A DNA stretch of 64,000 nucleotides from positions 20,214,899 through 20,278,898 of the forward strand of contig NC_052394.1 in the NCBI RefSeq assembly GCF_009389715.1. The letters run 5' to 3'. The stretch's first letter is position 1. The number at the start of each line of letters is the position of its first letter. A model generated the notes under the pieces. It had not been told where the DNA came from. It saw only the letters and a list, made by a program, of their open reading frames with translations, and made no database searches. The DNA is from Phoenix dactylifera (taxonomy: Eukaryota > Streptophyta > Magnoliopsida > Arecales > Arecaceae). This document shows positions 57,201-64,000 of the stretch, one piece after another. A program made the translations under genes and the position numbers.

Positions 57201-60200
57201 CGTGCAGCTTGCTAACTGGCCTCCTTAGGACAGGTCATGGCAACTTATAGGACTGGCGTCCTCTTACTGTATGAACATGGTGAATGATAGGAGGATATAG
57301 TATTCTGGATCATTATTTCTTTTTCACAGTCATCCTGCAAAAATGAATTTGGTGCCATCTCTGTACATTGCTAGCTTTTTGGTTCACCTTGCCACGACAA
57401 TCAATCTTGAAGGACATCACCTGTCGTAGATCTGTGAGCCTTCAGCTCTGGACTCAACCAAAGGTTGTAGAGTTCCATTTGATTAACTAATCTGGCATTC
57501 TTTGATGTTGTTTTACATGCTCATTATTGATCAATAAACTAACAACTATATATTTATTTTTTGTCAGTTTTTAATTCAATTTATTTGTGTAAGTTTTGAA
57601 TCCTAACCTGTGACCAGTAATGAAGACATATTTGCAAGTATACTGTGAAACAAATTTGATTTTATAATTTCCTTTTGTTGCACACAAATCGACAGTTGTA
57701 ACTTGATGTTGAAGTGCTGACTGGGAGTCGCTTTACCAGTCTGGGTATGCAATTCTATAATCTTTTCTAATAACACCTAAATCTGTAACTTAGTATTTGT
57801 ACATCATCAGGTTGCACTTAGCTGTCATGGATTAGGATCCAAGATATGACCACTTCAACTTAGAGGGAATGCTGATGAAGCCTTGACCACTAGTATGAAA
57901 GGTTAGAACCTGGAACTGACCATGCCTTTTTTCATCTATAATCAACATTCTGCTTCATCGCATCCATCACTCCATCGGAGATCGGACTGTGAATAGTTTT
58001 TGGTGAAATCAGACCATGAATTGTTACTGCCTGCCATTGCATAGGTAAAATTGCAGTGCTTCTTTGACTCTAGTACAGTGTTTTGAAAACAAATTTATCT
58101 TGATTTCAGTGGTGTGATCACTCAGCAAGCATTAAGAAATGATTAAGGGACAAGATCAGAGATGGTGTATCTAAAGGTTCAGCTTCACATCTCATTTCTT
58201 ATCTTGGCTAAACTGACACTGATATGTAATGAACCAAAAAGTTGCATGACTTGGTATAGATTGATGCTTTCATACTTCTGGATCAACCAAACGTCTTTGG
58301 ATTCTTTTATCTAGCCTGCGGTCTTGAGTCCTTGGGAAGATAGTTGAATTATTGCTGAAATGCTTATCTGATAATACTTTATAGAACTGGAATTTGCTCT
58401 AAGCACTTGTACTTCTTTAAATAATTTATAGTTTGAGTTTATCATCTTTGGAACTCATGTACCATTGCCTCACACAGGTCAGCCATAGCATGCAGATAAT
58501 TGGCTGACCATATATTGATTTGCTGCTATGCTCCAGACAATTTTGGTATGGGCATATTAACTGCTGCCCACATAAGCTAAAGAATAGCTAAGATGCTTGT
58601 CTAAGTTGAACGTACCTAAATTACTTCCAGATTTGAAGTGTTTTCCCCCATATAATTTTAGATTCCTAGGCCCAATAAACATGTAGCAAGTTGAAGTATT
58701 GATCTTTTGCAGAAAAAATGATGCAGCTTAGCTTCTATGCAGTTTGATGTTCTTCTATACCCACGTCTGTCTCCAAACCGATTAATAGCACCAAAGGTTT
58801 GCATTCTTATTTTGGCTCTCCAGGCTCATTTTCTGGTCCTGATGCCAGCAGGTTAGCTCAGTTTATAATTACTGATATGTAGAAAACCATTACGGCATTG
58901 CATTGTTTCTTTGTAACAGTTCCATGTCTATGTTCTATGCTTACACAATACCATCGTCCTTGCCAAAACTTCTGTAGCATGATTTGAATTCGTTGCCAAA
59001 ATGTTTACCTAATACATCAGATCGTCCCATTAACAAGATTATTTAACCTAATGAGCATATGACCAAATGACCGGTGTTCATTTTTCTTGGCCATAGTTAT
59101 TTTCATGGTTTGTCTTGCAATGACTTATCATATGAAATGCCTGATCAGATCAGTTAAAATAGTTAGTATGGAGATTTTAAATTTGAGTCAAAGGTGTGGT
59201 CTATTTTGGTCCGAAACCAAACCAAAATCGATCCCCGATTTTGGATTGCAGTTTGTTTCAACGGTATTGAAACCAAAGATGGCAATCAGATCGAGTTCGA
59301 GTTGGACCAGATATAGATTGGGTCGAATACATGATTAAATAAGCCAAAAATCCAATCTTAAATCTGATTATTTTATTAAACAGATTTTTTAACTCGATGT
59401 ACAAGTTGAAATAAATTAAATAGGTTAAATGATTAAGCATTACCGCCCCAATTGAAATTTACTAAAACTAACAACTAATATCATTTTATATTTTATTTTA
59501 ATAATTACAATAATATGGAATCATATCTTCACTATATAAACAGCCCATTTAATTTTAATTTCCAATTATTTTTTAATTAAAAAATAGATAATAAATATGA
59601 TCCTTAACAAGCCTAAAACTTCGAATGAAACTTTGACTATATCATTTTATAAAGACCATCCGAAACAACTAATAATAAAAGACATCTCATAGTAATAACA
59701 ACTTTTCTTATAATAGTTATGTTGTTTTAAATTGACATGCATTTAATTATAAAGCAATTGATTTTAAAATTCTTGAAAGAAATACCTAAATTTGATATAT
59801 TTGTGAATTCAAATAAAAACTAAAAGAAATATGATTATATTCAGCTTTAAGAGTTCCATTTTTTGTATGTCACGAAAAGCAATACGTATATATACGTATT
59901 GAATTTCAAAAAGCAATACGTATATATACGTGATGTACAAAAACCAAATAATTTAAACTAAATACTTTAAATTACTCTAAATTCTTAAATTTTTTAACTT
60001 TTAAACTTTTTATTATGTTTTTGCGAGGGGCAAAGAAATTGTTGTCAAAATTGAAACTCCATGGAACCAGTAGAAACCGAAATTTCAAGATCTCATGATC
60101 TACCCATTGGTTTGATCCAGTATCTTTGTTAGTGCAAACGAGCTAAGTGCATTGAAACTCTCGTACTCTTAGCTAAACCCATACATAACAAGCACAGTAT

Positions 60201-60432
60201 TTAAGCAAGACATTGAGCACCTTAACCGGATAACATAGAAGCACAAAGCATAAAACGAAAGACAAGAGCATAAAGCAAAAGTTATCCTAAAGCAAAAATT
60301 TTACAACTACAGCACACTTTGCATTCTATTCTTAAGGTACGGTCCTAGGAAAACCAAGCAAAACTTGTACAACTACAGCACACACTGCATTTTATTCTCA
60401 AGGTACAGTCCTAAGAAAACCAAGTAGGCAAG
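54286..60432. other. Long region between PPR and aldo-keto reductase genes
   Basis: The first part may be a PPR 3' UTR, perhaps with introns, as many GT and AG signals occur, but no coding exon follows. The rest is AT-rich. Positions 59221-59246 hold a short inverted repeat (CCAAAATC around GATCCCC) inside a possible MITE, and 59880-59935 a palindromic duplication. No gene is supported. Confidence 0.45.
59880..59935. repeat. Duplicated 22-bp palindrome centred on TATATA
   Basis: Positions 59880-59901 form a perfect 22-bp palindrome (arm CAATACGTATA). A second copy at 59914-59935 keeps the left arm and the ACGTATATATACGT core, with mismatches at the right edge. Both are preceded by AAAAG. Confidence 0.85.
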
Positions 60433-63353
<2,921 letters not shown>

Positions 63354-64000
63354 CTGCAGTCGTCAACGGACACACGGCATGAATATTTGCTGATATATAC
63401 ATATGGGAGGTAAAACCATTACCTTTTGCAATGAGTTAAGGCCATAAGCTTGATTTATTCCTGTTCATGCTTTGCTTTTCTTTGTGCCTATTGAGACAGT
63501 TTTTTTCAGTTCATGTCCGGTCCATTAACAGCTCAAAAGTGGGAATATTCGAATGCATGATTGTTTATTTTTCATCTTGTTATTCACGAACAAGTAGGGG
63601 TTCAAAAAAAACATGTGATAACACTTCATCCTCCTGAACTAGTGGAACTTTTTCCCTTTTAAAAAAGAAACAAGAAAAGAAAAGATCTCAAGGGGCTATA
63701 TGGATGCCCAACTATCGCTTTTTTGATGCAAATAGAGGAAGGAACCCTTCCCCCAGCTTTCGTAATGAAGGGGCCGACTATCTCTTCCATGCACCAACTG
63801 ATGTATCCAAAACGAGGGCCGAGAAGATTAGTTTGCAAATGGGCCTAAATTCCAATTTGATTCTGAATCATAGGGAGTGCATGTTAAAAGAGCAATAAAC
63901 GAATGCTTATGTGATACAGTAAGTAACCTCTATAAAATACTCTTAGCTTGGCTTTGGTCTTTTTTTTGTCTGATACACCAAAAATTCCACGGGGTGTGGA
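63354..64000 (-). other. First visible intron of the aldo-keto reductase
   Basis: No exon encoding the N-terminal strand of the enzyme is visible on the minus strand up to 64000, so this is intron sequence by inference. It is AT-rich with A-runs near 63606 and 63660. Confidence 0.5.

Overview
This is nuclear DNA of a flowering plant. Genes are split by GT-AG introns, spacers are long and AT-rich, and the window holds a group I WRKY factor, a clade E PP2C, a CHX antiporter, a CASP-like protein and a P-type PPR protein, plus plant LINE, SINE, hAT and MITE debris. The aldo-keto reductase looks most like cereal aldose reductases and the LINE and hAT remnants recall palm elements, so a non-grass monocot, perhaps a palm, is my best guess. 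That guess is inference from remembered families, not a database result.

Layout. Positions 1-5.1 kb are repeats: a foldback MITE, a tRNA-like SINE and a 175-bp tandem duplication. Positions 5.1-11.5 kb (+) hold an eight-exon F-box/LRR gene (FBL3 type) with three apparent frameshifts in exon 1 and two small duplications. Positions 11.5-16.4 kb are intergenic, with microsatellites, an internally deleted LINE flanked by a 16-bp target duplication, and a plastid-derived trnH relic. Positions 16.7-19.5 kb (+) hold a WRKY33-like gene with four W-boxes just upstream. Positions 20.9-22.6 kb hold a decayed LINE (-). Positions 23.1-24.9 kb (-) hold a three-exon CASP-like gene. Positions 25.1-26.5 kb hold two broken copies of a methyltransferase-like gene. 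Positions 29.4-32.7 kb (+) hold a PP2C gene. Positions 33.9-39.1 kb are transposons, chiefly a 3.3-kb hAT element with a perfect 8-bp target duplication and one stop codon in its transposase. Positions 40.8-41.3 kb (+) hold a small PADRE/DUF4228 gene. Positions 41.3-46.7 kb are intergenic. Positions 46.7-49.8 kb (-) hold a three-exon CHX cation/H+ antiporter. Positions 51.9-54.3 kb (+) hold an intronless PPR gene. Positions 60.4-64.0 kb (-) hold an aldo-keto reductase whose first exon lies beyond the right edge.

The genes form no operon or pathway cluster. Several (WRKY33-like, PADRE, PP2C) belong to families linked to stress or immune signalling. W-boxes sit upstream of the WRKY gene and the CHX gene, but any regulatory link between them is speculation. 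I found no RNA gene that looks functional, no CRISPR array, and no convincing new biological system. The most informative signals are structural: seven copies of one 21-bp palindrome inside the hAT ends, the deletion-fused LINE, the anticodon-deleted plastid trnH, and a duplicated splice acceptor in the F-box gene.
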